Shown here: positions 41,467 to 50,468 of the stretch, piece by piece | Layout of the letters: each line of letters begins with the position of its first letter | How positions within the stretch are numbered: position 1 is the stretch's first letter | Source of the DNA: Streptomyces sp. NBC_01016 | GTDB lineage: Bacteria > Actinomycetota > Actinomycetes > Streptomycetales > Streptomycetaceae | DNA length: 64,000 nt | Direction of reading: 5' to 3' | Assembly (NCBI RefSeq): GCF_026341035.1 | Contig: NZ_JAPEOQ010000002.1 | Span: forward strand, 2,790,001-2,854,000 | Position numbers and translations under genes: made by a program | The notes under the pieces: model-generated | Seen by the model: the letters and a program-made list of their open reading frames with translations, nothing else | Database searches by the model: none | Told to the model about the DNA's origin: nothing

Positions 41467-43392
41467 TCAGCCCGAGGGGACGGGCTCGTAGACGGGCGAG
41501 GTCGGTGTGTACGTGCCGTCCAGTACGAATCTCAGGTACCGGCCCGCGTTGTGCAGATACTCGTCCTTGCTCGTGGCCGCCGCCTCGATCGCGGAGCGGG
41601 CCGGGCGGGCCAGGTCCGGGTCGACGAAGGTGAGCGCGTTGATCGCCTGGAGCCGGATCCGGACGTCGGGGTGCCCGGCGAGCGTACGGGACAGGAACTC
41701 GATGGCTTCGGACACACGGTGCCCACCTCGGACCAGGGTCTCCGCGGAGCTTATCCGCACCTGCGGCGAGGCATCCGTGCGCAGGGTCCGGGCCAGGCGG
41801 GGCAGCGCGGGGGCGGCGTCCCGCCCGAGCATGAGCAGGCCCTGCGCGGCCCAGTACCGTACGACTTCGTTCTCGTCGCCCAAATCCCTGGTGAGAGTGG
41901 GTAGATGGCGGGGGTCTCGCTCGATGGCCTGTCGCGCGAGCCGCAGTACGCGGCGCAGCGGATAGGCGCCGGGGCGGCGGCTCTGCTCCCAGCCCTCAAG
42001 GGGGCTGCCCTCCGGGATGAACCCGTTGTCGTGCACGTCCACGATGTGCTCGTCCAGGGCGCGCGAGAGCCGGTCGAGGGTGTGGCCGTGGGCGGGATCG
42101 TCGGCGAGATTGTGAATCTCGTGCGGGTCAGTGTGCAGGTCGTACAGTTCCTCGGCGGGCTTGGTGCCCCAGAACCGCTCCTGTGCGGGGTTCAGGGTGC
42201 CGTCCAGATGGGCCTGCTCCCACGACTGGTAGCCGCGCGCCTGCCAGGCGTAGGCGCCGTGCTGGCCCCAGGGGCGGTGCGGAGCGTAGTTGCGCAGGTA
42301 GCGGTAGCGGGCGTCGCGGACCGTGCGCACCATGTCGTAGCGCTCGTCCATACGGTCGCGGCCGCCGAACGCATAGCGGGAGGGCGGCAGTTGGCGCACT
42401 CCGGCGAACGGGTGGCCCTGCACATGGTCGGGGATGTCGACGCCCGCGAGGGCGAGCACGGTCGGCGCGTAGTCGACGGAGGTGACCGCCCGCCGCTCCA
42501 CCGAACCGGCCGGGCGGGGCGCCAAGTGCGCCCACTTCTCCGGGAATCGCACGATCAGTGCGGTGCGCATCCCCTCGTCGTAGCAGTGCCGCTTGCTGCG
42601 CGGCAGGACGCCGCCGTTGTCGGAGTAGAAGAAGACGATGGTGTCGTCGGTGAGTCCTGCCGCCTCCAACTCGGCAAGTTTTGCGGCCACATGTCCGTCC
42701 ATCGTCTCCATCGCGTCGTAGTAGTGCGCGAAGTCGCCGCGGATCTCCGGGGTGTCGGGCAGATAGGCGGGGAGGCGGATCTCGTCGCGCCGGGTACGGC
42801 CGTCCTGGGCGGTGAACAGGCTGGACTCGTGGGTCGTCATGTCGTTGAAGACGGCGAAGAACGGGGCTCCGGCGGGGCGGTCGCGGTAGTGGGCGGTCGC
42901 GCTGGACGCGTCCCAGGTGGCGTCCATGTCGACGACGGTGTTGTAGTCGGTCTTGGAGTTGTTCGTGGCGTAGTACCCGGCCTGCCGCAGATACTCCGGA
43001 AATCCCTTGAGGAAGGCGGGAGTGCGTCCGAGGGCCCGCATGTGCTCGGCGGGCCCCGCGCTCTGCGGGGCGACACCGGTCAGCAGGGCGAACCGGGACG
43101 GGGCGCACACGGGCGCCGTCGAGTACGAGTTCTCGTAGCGGATGCCTTCGCGGGCGAGCCGGTCCAGGGTGGGCGTTCTGGCGACGGGATCGCCGTACGC
43201 GCCGACAAAGGGGTAGTGGTCCTCGGCCACCAGCCAGAGGACGTTGGGCCGCTCGGCCGCGGCGCGTGGCGAGGAGTCGGTGGCGGCATCGGCGGCCGGA
43301 GCGGTGACGGCGGTCGTGGCCGCCGCCCCGGCGAGCGCGGCGAAGGTGCGGCGGGTGACGGGCACACCGAAGGGGGCGTGGGGCGCGGGCAT
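41467..43392 (-). CDS. Tat-exported sulfatase with C-terminal HEAT-like repeats
   Basis: A 641-residue type I sulfatase. A twin-arginine signal (VTRRTFAALAGAAATTAVTA, residues 12-31) sends it across the membrane. The formylglycine site CAPSR has the modified Cys at residue 96, metal ligands lie in LVAEDHY and YSDNGGVLPRSK. The catalytic part resembles the sulfamidase/heparan N-sulfatase branch. From about residue 500 follow helical repeats (ENEVVRYWAAQGLLMLG, SPQVRISSAETLV, HPDVRIRLQAINAL) like HEAT/PBS-lyase repeats, an unusual addition. The ATG at 43392 is used because the signal follows directly. Stands alone; 43393-43599 shows no gene. Confidence 0.9.
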   Translation of the reverse strand: MPAPHAPFGVPVTRRTFAALAGAAATTAVTAPAADAATDSSPRAAAERPNVLWLVAEDHYPFVGAYGDPVARTPTLDRLAREGIRYENSYSTAPVCAPSRFALLTGVAPQSAGPAEHMRALGRTPAFLKGFPEYLRQAGYYATNNSKTDYNTVVDMDATWDASSATAHYRDRPAGAPFFAVFNDMTTHESSLFTAQDGRTRRDEIRLPAYLPDTPEIRGDFAHYYDAMETMDGHVAAKLAELEAAGLTDDTIVFFYSDNGGVLPRSKRHCYDEGMRTALIVRFPEKWAHLAPRPAGSVERRAVTSVDYAPTVLALAGVDIPDHVQGHPFAGVRQLPPSRYAFGGRDRMDERYDMVRTVRDARYRYLRNYAPHRPWGQHGAYAWQARGYQSWEQAHLDGTLNPAQERFWGTKPAEELYDLHTDPHEIHNLADDPAHGHTLDRLSRALDEHIVDVHDNGFIPEGSPLEGWEQSRRPGAYPLRRVLRLARQAIERDPRHLPTLTRDLGDENEVVRYWAAQGLLMLGRDAAPALPRLARTLRTDASPQVRISSAETLVRGGHRVSEAIEFLSRTLAGHPDVRIRLQAINALTFVDPDLARPARSAIEAAATSKDEYLHNAGRYLRFVLDGTYTPTSPVYEPVPSG

Positions 43393-43599
43393 GGCGAAGC
43401 TCCCGGATGCAACTGAGCGGGGTGGCAGGTGCGGTGACGGCAAGTGCGGTGGCGGGCAGGCGCTGTTCAGCGGGGGGAGCGACACAGGGACCCGGACTGT
43501 CGTCCCAGGTCCACGAACAGGCGCCTGACGAGCGGCGGTTGGCTGTACCGGCCGGTGAGCTCCATGATCCCGACATCATGCAGGGGGAACGGGGGTGCG

Positions 43600-44001
43600 T
43601 CAACGCGCGGACGACATGCTTCGGTAGAAGTCGAACTGGGTCACCCCGTGGTAGCCGTAGCTCTCCGGCGGCAGTTCGTGCAGCGCGACACCGGAACGGG
43701 CGAGAGTGCCCAGGGTGTCGGTGAGGAGTTCGTTGGCCTGGGCGATGAACGCGGCCTTCTCCGCCGCGCTGTTCGAGCCCAGGGTGATGCTGACCTCTAC
43801 GTGGGCGTCGCGCGCCCCGCCGGTCATGGGCCTGCCGTCCACGTAATAGGTGCCGGGCTCAACCGCGGCGATCTGGACGATGGTTCGCGAGCGGTCCTTG
43901 CCCAGGGCAGAGACTGCCAGGTCGGTCAGGCCCTCCGCGAGAGTGTGTCGGGTCCCGACGGGGAGGTCGGGGTCGGTCACGGTGACACGGATGTAGGGCA
44001 T
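43600..44001 (-). CDS. Tautomerase-superfamily protein
   Basis: A 133-residue protein starting MPYIRVTVT, so that Pro becomes the N-terminal catalytic residue after Met removal, as in 4-oxalocrotonate tautomerase. An Arg-rich HEVSI-like strand and the C-terminal GVTQFDFYR fit the cis-CaaD/MSAD-like longer tautomerases. Acts on keto-enol or dehalogenation substrates; precise one unknown. Divergent from a LysR regulator across 151 bases, which presumably controls it. Confidence 0.8.
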   Translation of the reverse strand: MPYIRVTVTDPDLPVGTRHTLAEGLTDLAVSALGKDRSRTIVQIAAVEPGTYYVDGRPMTGGARDAHVEVSITLGSNSAAEKAAFIAQANELLTDTLGTLARSGVALHELPPESYGYHGVTQFDFYRSMSSAR

Positions 44002-44152
44002 GGCTCTCCTCGACATTTCGGCATACGCGTACGCACTTAATGACGCGCGTACTCGGCTGAACTCCGCCGGTATCGGCGGCACGGTTGAAGCCTCGCCCGA
44101 CCTGGCACCATGGGTCCAACGCATACATGTCATGGCGATATGAGGCTCTCGC

Positions 44153-45055
44153 ATGCCCCTGAACCTGCCCCAACTGCGCGCCTTCCTCGCGGTCGTCGAC
44201 ACGGGCGGCTTCAGCGCGGCCGCCGCCGAGCTGGGCATGACCCAGTCGGCCGTGTCGCACGCCGTCGCCTCCCTGGAACGCGAGTTGACCGCGCCGTTGC
44301 TCATACGCGCCACACCGGCGCGGACCACCGTGCTCGGCGAGCAGGTGCTGCCGCACGCCCGTACCGCGCTGGCCGCGGCCCGGTCCGTCGAGCAGATCGC
44401 GGCCGAGGCGGCCGAGTCCATGGCCGGCACCGTGCGCCTGGCCGCGACGCCGACGGTGTGTCAGGGACTGGTCCCGAGTCTGCTCAGGCACTGGCGCGAG
44501 GACCAACCACGCGTCACCGTACGGGTCTTCGAGGGTGACAGCGCCGAAGTCGCGGGCTGGCTGGGGAACGGGACCGCGGACGCCGCCGTCCTGATCGACC
44601 CGCCACCGGGCCCCGGCGTCCAGCTCGCCGACGACGGCTACCGGGCGCTCCTGCCCCGCGACCATCCCCTGGCCGGTGAGGAGCGTGTGGACATCCGTGA
44701 CCTGGAGGACGACCCGTTCCTGATCTCGCCGAACGGCTGCGAGTCCCGGATCCGTACGATCCATACCCGGGCCGGCCTGCGCTTCGATCCGACCCACCGG
44801 GTACGGGACCTCGCGACGCTGATCAGCATGGTGCAGGCCGGAATCGGCATCACGGTCCTGTCCGAGGTCTCGCGCTCGCTGATCCCCGCCGACCTGGTCC
44901 TACTGCCCCTGGAGCCAGGGACCTCCCGCCGCCTCGTACTGACCGGCCCGCAGGAACGTCCGTGGCACCCGGCGGTACGCACACTGGCGGAGTCGGCCGT
45001 CACGTACCTCGCCCTGCGGGAGCGGGGTCAGCCTCAGCCGACGCGGCAGATGTAG
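44153..45055 (+). CDS. LysR-family regulator
   Basis: A 300-residue LysR regulator: winged helix at residues 4-63 (LPQLRAFLAVVDTGGFSAAA, then GMTQSAVSHAVASLEREL) and type 2 periplasmic-binding effector domain from residue 90. It is divergent from the tautomerase gene; CATA-N13-TATG at 44122-44142 may be part of its binding site. Its last 22 bases overlap the end of the convergent sigma factor gene. Confidence 0.92.
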   Translation: MPLNLPQLRAFLAVVDTGGFSAAAAELGMTQSAVSHAVASLERELTAPLLIRATPARTTVLGEQVLPHARTALAAARSVEQIAAEAAESMAGTVRLAATPTVCQGLVPSLLRHWREDQPRVTVRVFEGDSAEVAGWLGNGTADAAVLIDPPPGPGVQLADDGYRALLPRDHPLAGEERVDIRDLEDDPFLISPNGCESRIRTIHTRAGLRFDPTHRVRDLATLISMVQAGIGITVLSEVSRSLIPADLVLLPLEPGTSRRLVLTGPQERPWHPAVRTLAESAVTYLALRERGQPQPTRQM

Positions 45056-46644
45056 ATCGGGCCGAGCCAGCGGGTGCAGATGGGGGTGGGGGTGCTGGGC
45101 TGCGGGGGAGTGGTGGGTTCGGTGGGCTGAGTAGGGGCTGTGGGCTCGGTGGGCTCGGCCGGTTCGGTGGGTTCGGTGGTGGGTGTGGGCTCCGCCGGGG
45201 TGGAGGGCTCGGTGGGCTGAGTCTGTGTGGGCGTCGGCGTGGCCGGGGCGGCCGGTGGCGTAGGGGTGGTGTCGTCGGACGGCGGCTCGTCGGCCTTGGG
45301 CTCCTCCGGCGCGGCCCGCTCGGCTGCGGGCGGGTCCGCGGGCGTGGTCGGAGTCGCCGGGGCGCTCGGGGGCCCGGGGTCCGACGGCGCGGACGATGCC
45401 GTGGGCGCGGCCGGCGCACCCTTGTCCGCGGAGCCGCCCGGTGCCGCCTTGGTGTCGGGCCCGGCGTCGGGTTCGGCCGCGCGCTGCGACCCGCCCTGCG
45501 GAGCAACATGCTTACGTGAAGCGGAAGTTGAGGGGTCCGAGGACGGACTCGACGACGCACTGTCACGCCCGGTGGGTGACTCGCTCTGCACCGCCGCCGA
45601 CCGCTGCGGCGGCACCGTATCGCCGTTCCCGGCGAGCATGAGCCCGGCCGCGACGGCGGCTCCCGCCACCGAGACCCCGAGCACCCCGGCCACGGCTCCC
45701 TGCGCCTTCGCGCCGCCGGCCAGCGCGTGCTTTACGCCGTGCAGCAGGCCGGAACCGGACCCGTGCCCGCCCGCCGCGGCGCCGGTGGCCCCGGCCCCGG
45801 CCGCGAGCGGCACCAGGAACTTCCCGGCCCCGCCGAGCACGAAGATCAGGAGCGCCGGACCCACCAGGGCCGGCAGCCGGTCGTTGGCGCGCAGCAGGAC
45901 CGTGAGCCGCGCCCGGCAGTCGTCGCAGTCGTCGACGTGCGCGAGGAGCTTCTCCGACTGACGCGCGGACGCGCTGCCGCGTACGTGTGCGGGCATCCGG
46001 TCCCAGTGGCTCTCGCACGCCGGATCGTCCGGGGTCCCCGGATGCGCCCGCAGGAACGCCTGCCGCATGCCTTCACGTGCCCGGTGCAGCAGCACGGCCG
46101 TGGCCCCGCTGCCCGCGCCGATGCCCCGGCCCACCGCCTCAAGCGGCTGCCCCTCGGCCTCGGCGAGCCACAGGGCCTTCACCCACCGCTTCGGCAGCTG
46201 CCCGAGGACCTGGGACAACAGGTCCACGGCGGAGGCTCGGGTGGCCGGATCCTGGTCGCCGTAGCCCCCGGAACCGTATGAGCCGAACGAGCCGTACGAA
46301 GCATGCGTGCCGTTCGACACCTGTACCGGTTCGACGCCGGCGTGCGGGTCGAGGGGTGTCTCGCGCGCCGCCCCGCGCCCCGCGGAGGCGGCCAGGTGTC
46401 GCACGGTCGTCGTCAGGTACGCCGCGACGTTGTCGATGACATGCCCGGCGGCCAGGCGCCGCCAGACCCGGAAGTGGGCCTCGGCGACGAGATCGTCGGC
46501 AAGCCATGGGCTGCCGGTCAGCGAGCGGGCGTACGCGACGAGGCGAGGCTGCTCCGCCTCGTAGATCCGCGCGTACGCGGTGGGGCTGAGGCCGCCTTCC
46601 GTGGCGGCAGGGGGTATCGGCGCGGCGGCGGGGCCGTCGGTCAT
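45034..46644 (-). CDS. ECF sigma factor fused to zinc-finger membrane anti-sigma module
   Basis: A 536-residue multidomain protein. Residues 22-90 are sigma region 2 (LVAYARSLTGSPWLADDLVA) and 135-195 region 4 (LPKRWVKALWLAEAEGQPLE). Then comes a zinc-binding anti-sigma motif HxxxCxxC (His236, Cys240, Cys243), hydrophobic segments at about 258-285 and 315-338, and a 180-residue Pro/Thr/Glu-rich outer tail full of PTEP repeats, ending with a two-Cys motif CTRWLGPIYIC. The layout resembles ECF groups with fused C-terminal anti-sigma domains known in actinobacteria (ECF52-like). It suggests a membrane-held sigma factor that would need cleavage or a signal from outside to act. Confidence 0.85.
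   Translation of the reverse strand: MTDGPAAAPIPPAATEGGLSPTAYARIYEAEQPRLVAYARSLTGSPWLADDLVAEAHFRVWRRLAAGHVIDNVAAYLTTTVRHLAASAGRGAARETPLDPHAGVEPVQVSNGTHASYGSFGSYGSGGYGDQDPATRASAVDLLSQVLGQLPKRWVKALWLAEAEGQPLEAVGRGIGAGSGATAVLLHRAREGMRQAFLRAHPGTPDDPACESHWDRMPAHVRGSASARQSEKLLAHVDDCDDCRARLTVLLRANDRLPALVGPALLIFVLGGAGKFLVPLAAGAGATGAAAGGHGSGSGLLHGVKHALAGGAKAQGAVAGVLGVSVAGAAVAAGLMLAGNGDTVPPQRSAAVQSESPTGRDSASSSPSSDPSTSASRKHVAPQGGSQRAAEPDAGPDTKAAPGGSADKGAPAAPTASSAPSDPGPPSAPATPTTPADPPAAERAAPEEPKADEPPSDDTTPTPPAAPATPTPTQTQPTEPSTPAEPTPTTEPTEPAEPTEPTAPTQPTEPTTPPQPSTPTPICTRWLGPIYICRVG
45080..45260 (-). repeat. PTEP-coding imperfect repeat
   Basis: A low-complexity stretch of ggtgggctc/ggtgggttc units on the + strand, coding Thr-Glu-Pro and Thr-Pro repeats in the outer tail of the sigma/anti-sigma fusion. 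Confidence 0.6.
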
Positions 46645-46854
46645 GGCAGGAGTCTTCCGTTCCGTCCGACGTCGGCGGTGCTCCGCCCGACTGCGGATCG
46701 GGCGGGGAGTTTGAAACCGTAATTCGTAAATGTCGGATTATGAAGGGGTGGGTGGCGTAGGTCACAACGACCTTTTCCGGAAATGCCGTAATGCCCCGCC
46801 CCGCTGTCGCGTCGAACGGTCACCTGGAACACGCAGTGGAGAAAGGGACCTGCC

Positions 46855-47295
46855 ATGCCGACCACGCTGCCCGTCACGCTCGAACAGTCCGCCCGCGCCC
46901 GCCTCGTCGTCGCCGAGGGTCAGGGCCCCGAACGAAGTGTCACCGTCACCCTCCGTTATGAATCCGCCGACCCGCTCGCCCTTCAGCTGGTGTTTCCCGC
47001 GGAGGCCACGCTGGCCGGGACCGACGTGACGTGGGCCTTCGCCCGCACCCTCCTCGACGATGGCCTGCGCCTGCCGACCGGGACCGGGGACGTCCACGTG
47101 TGGCCGTGCGGCCGTGCGCGCACCGTCGTCGAGCTGCACGCGCCGCAGGGGATGGCCGTGGTCCAGTTCGACACCTCGGCCCTCCGCCGCTTCCTGCTGC
47201 GTACGTACGCGCTCGTGCCGGCGGGCAACGAGGACGTGGAGTCCGTCGTCGACCGCGCACTCGCCACACTCTTCGGCCCCGACACGGAACGGTGA
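46855..47295 (+). CDS. SsgA-like protein (SALP family)
   Basis: A 146-residue protein of the SsgA/SsgB family, which is confined to morphologically complex actinomycetes and steers septum placement and cell-wall events during sporulation. Family hallmarks are the start strand, YESADPLALQLVFP, TWAFARTLLDDGL and HVWPCGRARTVVELHAPQG followed by MAVVQFD. AAAGGGA supports the ATG. Length is typical. Which SALP subfamily it belongs to cannot be told. It is divergent from the large ECF sigma factor gene across 210 bases that include an AT-rich stretch (46715-46745). Confidence 0.92.
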   Translation: MPTTLPVTLEQSARARLVVAEGQGPERSVTVTLRYESADPLALQLVFPAEATLAGTDVTWAFARTLLDDGLRLPTGTGDVHVWPCGRARTVVELHAPQGMAVVQFDTSALRRFLLRTYALVPAGNEDVESVVDRALATLFGPDTER

Positions 47296-47331
47296 CGTCT
47301 GGGGCCGGGTCGGTCACCGGGCGAGGACGGC

Positions 47332-47787
47332 TCAGTCTCGGGGACGCTCGTCGATGGCGGGCATCGCCTCCCCGCCCGGGTGCCATCCGCTGAGGAAGCC
47401 GGCTTGCCTGCTCATGTCGACGAGTTCGATCCGTGCGCCGATGCTGTCCATCCGGTGATAGGCGAAGGGCCGACCGTAGGGGCAGCCGGAGAAGTCCACG
47501 GGCAGGCCCTCTTCCTCCAGTCGTCGGGAGCCTTCCCGGACATCGCTGGTCCAGAAGCCGATGTGGTCGAACCTGGCCCCCTTGGACGCGTCCCAGGGGC
47601 TGCCCGGCGGCCCTTCGATGAGCTCGATGAAGGGTGGCCCGCCCGCGGTGAACACGATCCGGTAGTCCCACTCGCCGAGCCGGTCGGACACGGGTTCATG
47701 CCACTCGACCCCGGCCGAACGCTGGAAGTCCCGCATCGCCTGCTCGAGATGCGGGACCACGAAGCACACATGGTAGAAGGCAGTCAT
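47332..47787 (-). CDS. VOC-family (glyoxalase/dioxygenase fold) protein
   Basis: A 151-residue protein of the vicinal oxygen chelate superfamily: first strand TAFYHVCFVVPHLEQAM with metal His, then FDHIGFWTSDVREGSRRLEE with the second module and IELVDMS with the C-terminal acid. Could be a lyase, isomerase or resistance-type protein. A GTG at 47805 would add six residues; the ATG at 47787 fits the usual family beginning. Lies between convergent SsgA-like gene and the esterase gene, 76 bases after the latter. Confidence 0.82.
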   Translation of the reverse strand: MTAFYHVCFVVPHLEQAMRDFQRSAGVEWHEPVSDRLGEWDYRIVFTAGGPPFIELIEGPPGSPWDASKGARFDHIGFWTSDVREGSRRLEEEGLPVDFSGCPYGRPFAYHRMDSIGARIELVDMSRQAGFLSGWHPGGEAMPAIDERPRD

Positions 47788-47863
47788 CCACCCATGATCG
47801 AGCACATCGGCTCAGGGGCTCAGGCGTTCAGGGGATCAAGAGGGGGGTGAGGGGGCCAGGAGG

Positions 47864-49036
47864 TCATGGGGCAACCTTGTACACGGCGTCGACCAGGGTC
47901 ATCTTCCGGGGGTCGTCGGCGATGCGTGTGCCCATGTGGTTCATGACGTAGCCGATACTGATGCCCGCTTCGGGGTCGGCGAGGCCGAAGGAGCCGCCGA
48001 AGCCGTCGTGGCCGAAGGCGCGCGGATTGGGTCCGTACGAGCCGTTCGCGCCGCTCAGCCAGAGGCCCAGGCCGATCTCGGTGTCGTGTGCGAAACCGGC
48101 GCCCAGTATCAGGTCCCGGCAACTGCCCTGGCCCTCGCGTACGCGTTCCGCGGCCTGCGGCGACAACACCCGGCGGTCGTCCGGGCGTTCGTGCCCGATG
48201 AACAGCCCGTACAGCGCGGCGACCCCCTGGGCCGTCGCGTGGCCACCGGCGGCGGGGATCTCGGCGGCGCGCCACTCGGGGGTGTTGGCTTCGGCGGCGC
48301 CGGTGAGCGGGTTGGCCAGGGCGGCGAGCGCGACCGGCTCCAACTGGCTGAAGGCGGCCTCCTGTTCGCTGCCGGCTGCGGCCAACGGGTGCATCAGCTG
48401 GGCAGGTTGCCGAGTCTCCTCCTCCGGGAAGCGGATGAAGAAGTCCACGCCGAGCGGCCCGGTGACCTCCTGGCGCAGGAACGCGGAGGGAAGCTGTCCG
48501 GTGATGCGCCGGATCACCTCGCCGACCAGGAAGCCGTAGGTGATGGCGTGGTAGCCGGAGCGGGTGCCGGGCTCCCACCAGGGCTCGGTGGCCGCGAGGC
48601 GCGCGGTGGTCAACTCCCAGTCGTAGAGCTCGTCCAGGGTGTGCGGTTCGCGCAGGCCGGCGAGGCCCGCGCGGTGCGACAGCAGATGGCGTACGAGGAC
48701 GTTCTGCTTGCCGGCCGCGGCGAACTCCGGCCAGTAGGAGGCGACCGGCGCGTCCAGGTCCAGCAGGCCGCGGTCGACCAGGAGGTGTGCGCACAGTGCC
48801 GTGGCCCCCTTGGTCGTCGACCACACGTTGACGAGGGTGTCCTGCTGCCACGGGCGGGTGTGCGCGGCGTCGGCCCAGCCGCCCCACAGGTCGACGACCG
48901 GTTCACCGTCGAGCAGGACGGTGACGGCGGCTCCCAGTTCGCCGCGCTCACGGAAGTTGTCGACGAAAGCGGCGCGGACGCCGTCGAAACGCGCGTCGCA
49001 GTGCCCGCCGATCCGCGGTGTCGCCTGCTCGGCCAT
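47864..49036 (-). CDS. Serine hydrolase, class C beta-lactamase/EstB-like
   Basis: A 390-residue penicillin-binding-protein-like hydrolase. The SxxK nucleophile motif is STTKGATALCAH, the Tyr motif GYHAITYGFLVGEVIRRI, and the third box lies in AFGHDGFGGS. No signal peptide is seen, so it is more likely a cytoplasmic esterase (EstB/LovD type) than a secreted beta-lactamase. GGAGG directly upstream of the ATG at 49036 decides the start; a long open frame further up is not coding. The substrate is unknown. Confidence 0.88.
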   Translation of the reverse strand: MAEQATPRIGGHCDARFDGVRAAFVDNFRERGELGAAVTVLLDGEPVVDLWGGWADAAHTRPWQQDTLVNVWSTTKGATALCAHLLVDRGLLDLDAPVASYWPEFAAAGKQNVLVRHLLSHRAGLAGLREPHTLDELYDWELTTARLAATEPWWEPGTRSGYHAITYGFLVGEVIRRITGQLPSAFLRQEVTGPLGVDFFIRFPEEETRQPAQLMHPLAAAGSEQEAAFSQLEPVALAALANPLTGAAEANTPEWRAAEIPAAGGHATAQGVAALYGLFIGHERPDDRRVLSPQAAERVREGQGSCRDLILGAGFAHDTEIGLGLWLSGANGSYGPNPRAFGHDGFGGSFGLADPEAGISIGYVMNHMGTRIADDPRKMTLVDAVYKVAP

Positions 49037-49182
49037 GGAACCTCCGGCTTCTCGGGCCGGGAGTCCGTAGCTCGTGTCCGTAGCTCGAGTGCCCGGCTCT
49101 ACCTGTGCATACCGACTGGTCGGCATCGTCACCGCGGAACATACCGAGAGATCGAGTCGACGGGAAGGGGGCGGGTACGCGC

Positions 49183-50316
49183 TCACCCCTCCGGATGCCG
49201 CAACGGCACGACCCCCACGCTCCGCCCGTCGCGGTCCAGGAGCCGGCCCATGTGTTTGACCGTGCGGAGCACCACGGAGCGGTCCGCGACGGTCAGGCGG
49301 GGGAGTTTGCGGGAGAGGTGGGCCTCGAAGGTGTGGACGTCGTGCAGGGTGCGCAGCCACACGTCGACGACCAGGTTGTGCGGGCCCGCCGTGATCGCGC
49401 AGGAACGCACCTCCGGCACCTGGGACAGCACCTGGCTCGTCTCCTCCAGGTACTGACCCGGGACGGACGCGAAGTACACGGCCGAGAGTGGCCAACCGGA
49501 CAGCGGGCGTGCCAGGTCGCAGCGGAGCAGGAGGCGTGAGGAGAGCAGAGCCGCGACCCGTCGGCGCACCGTCGTGAGGGTGGCGTCGCTCGATGCCGCC
49601 AGATCGCGCAGTGTCATCCGGCCGTCCACGCTGAGGAGTTCGAGAAGTCGTGAGTCGAGGCCGTCCCAGCGGGGCGGGGGCGTGGCACCCGTGGGGGCGG
49701 GTGGCGTCGCCGACTGTTCGAGGTGTGCGGTCTGCACCGCGTCCAGGCTGCGCAGCCGCCATCGGCTGCCTTCGGTGGGCAGTCCCGTCGACACATGTGT
49801 GCGGGTCGACCGTACGCCCGCGATCGGCCGGAACAGGCTCGCGGAGAGGCGTGACAGCTCGTCCAGGGTGCGGGTCTGCACGGAGGTCACCACGTCGCGG
49901 CCGCCCGCCGTCAGTTTGATGTTCGGCACCTCGGGGTCCGCCGCGAGGGCCTGAGCCACGTCCTCGGCGGCGCCCGGTTCCGTGTCCACCTCGATGACGC
50001 CCGTGACCACGATCCGGGCGTCGGTGAGGCGCGGGTACGCGGTGACCCAGGCGAGCCCGGCCTCCTCAAGGCGGCGCCAACGGCGCGCCGCCGTCACGGG
50101 ATCGACGCCGAGCACCTCGCCGACCAGGGTCCATGGCGCCCGCGGATGGATCTGCAGGGCGTGCACAACGCCGCGGTCGAGTTCGTCCAGTTCAACCGGG
50201 GCGGTGGATGTGTCCGGCTCGCCGGATGTGCCGAGCCCGGTCGATGTGCCGGGCCCGCCCGTTGTGTCGGGTCCGGCACCGTTCCCCTGCCTCCCGGCAC
50301 ATTCCTGCGACTCCAT
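49183..50316 (-). CDS. Lrp/AsnC-family regulator, duplicated
   Basis: A 377-residue protein with two Lrp/AsnC units in tandem: helix-turn-helix plus RAM domain at about residues 40-180 (PWTLVGEVLGVDPVTAARRW) and again at 215-375 (GRMTLRDLAASSDATLTTVR). A leader of repeats of Gly-Pro-Asp-Thr precedes. This two-unit form is common in actinobacteria. It faces an amidohydrolase/AbgT transporter operon, which it probably controls in response to an amino acid or peptide-like compound. Start ATG at 50316 with GGAAGGTG upstream. Confidence 0.88.
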   Translation of the reverse strand: MESQECAGRQGNGAGPDTTGGPGTSTGLGTSGEPDTSTAPVELDELDRGVVHALQIHPRAPWTLVGEVLGVDPVTAARRWRRLEEAGLAWVTAYPRLTDARIVVTGVIEVDTEPGAAEDVAQALAADPEVPNIKLTAGGRDVVTSVQTRTLDELSRLSASLFRPIAGVRSTRTHVSTGLPTEGSRWRLRSLDAVQTAHLEQSATPPAPTGATPPPRWDGLDSRLLELLSVDGRMTLRDLAASSDATLTTVRRRVAALLSSRLLLRCDLARPLSGWPLSAVYFASVPGQYLEETSQVLSQVPEVRSCAITAGPHNLVVDVWLRTLHDVHTFEAHLSRKLPRLTVADRSVVLRTVKHMGRLLDRDGRSVGVVPLRHPEG

Positions 50317-50363
50317 GGGTGGCACCTTCCTGCGTGCGTCACGCGAATCCCGTACGAACCCTG

Positions 50364-50384
50364 CGTCGTCACACCGCGATGACG
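50364..50384. promoter_or_regulatory. Candidate Lrp/AsnC site
   Basis: CGTCGTC, seven bases, GATGACG: 6 of 7 pairs match, in the 152-base gap between the Lrp-type regulator and the amidohydrolase operon. Spacing suits a dimeric regulator. Confidence 0.35.
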
Positions 50385-50468
50385 TGTGCATCCCACACTC
50401 CCCTTCAACAGGGCCCACCCACTGCCGACTTCAGGGCCCGCCGTACCGCACAGGAGTGACAGCACGCC

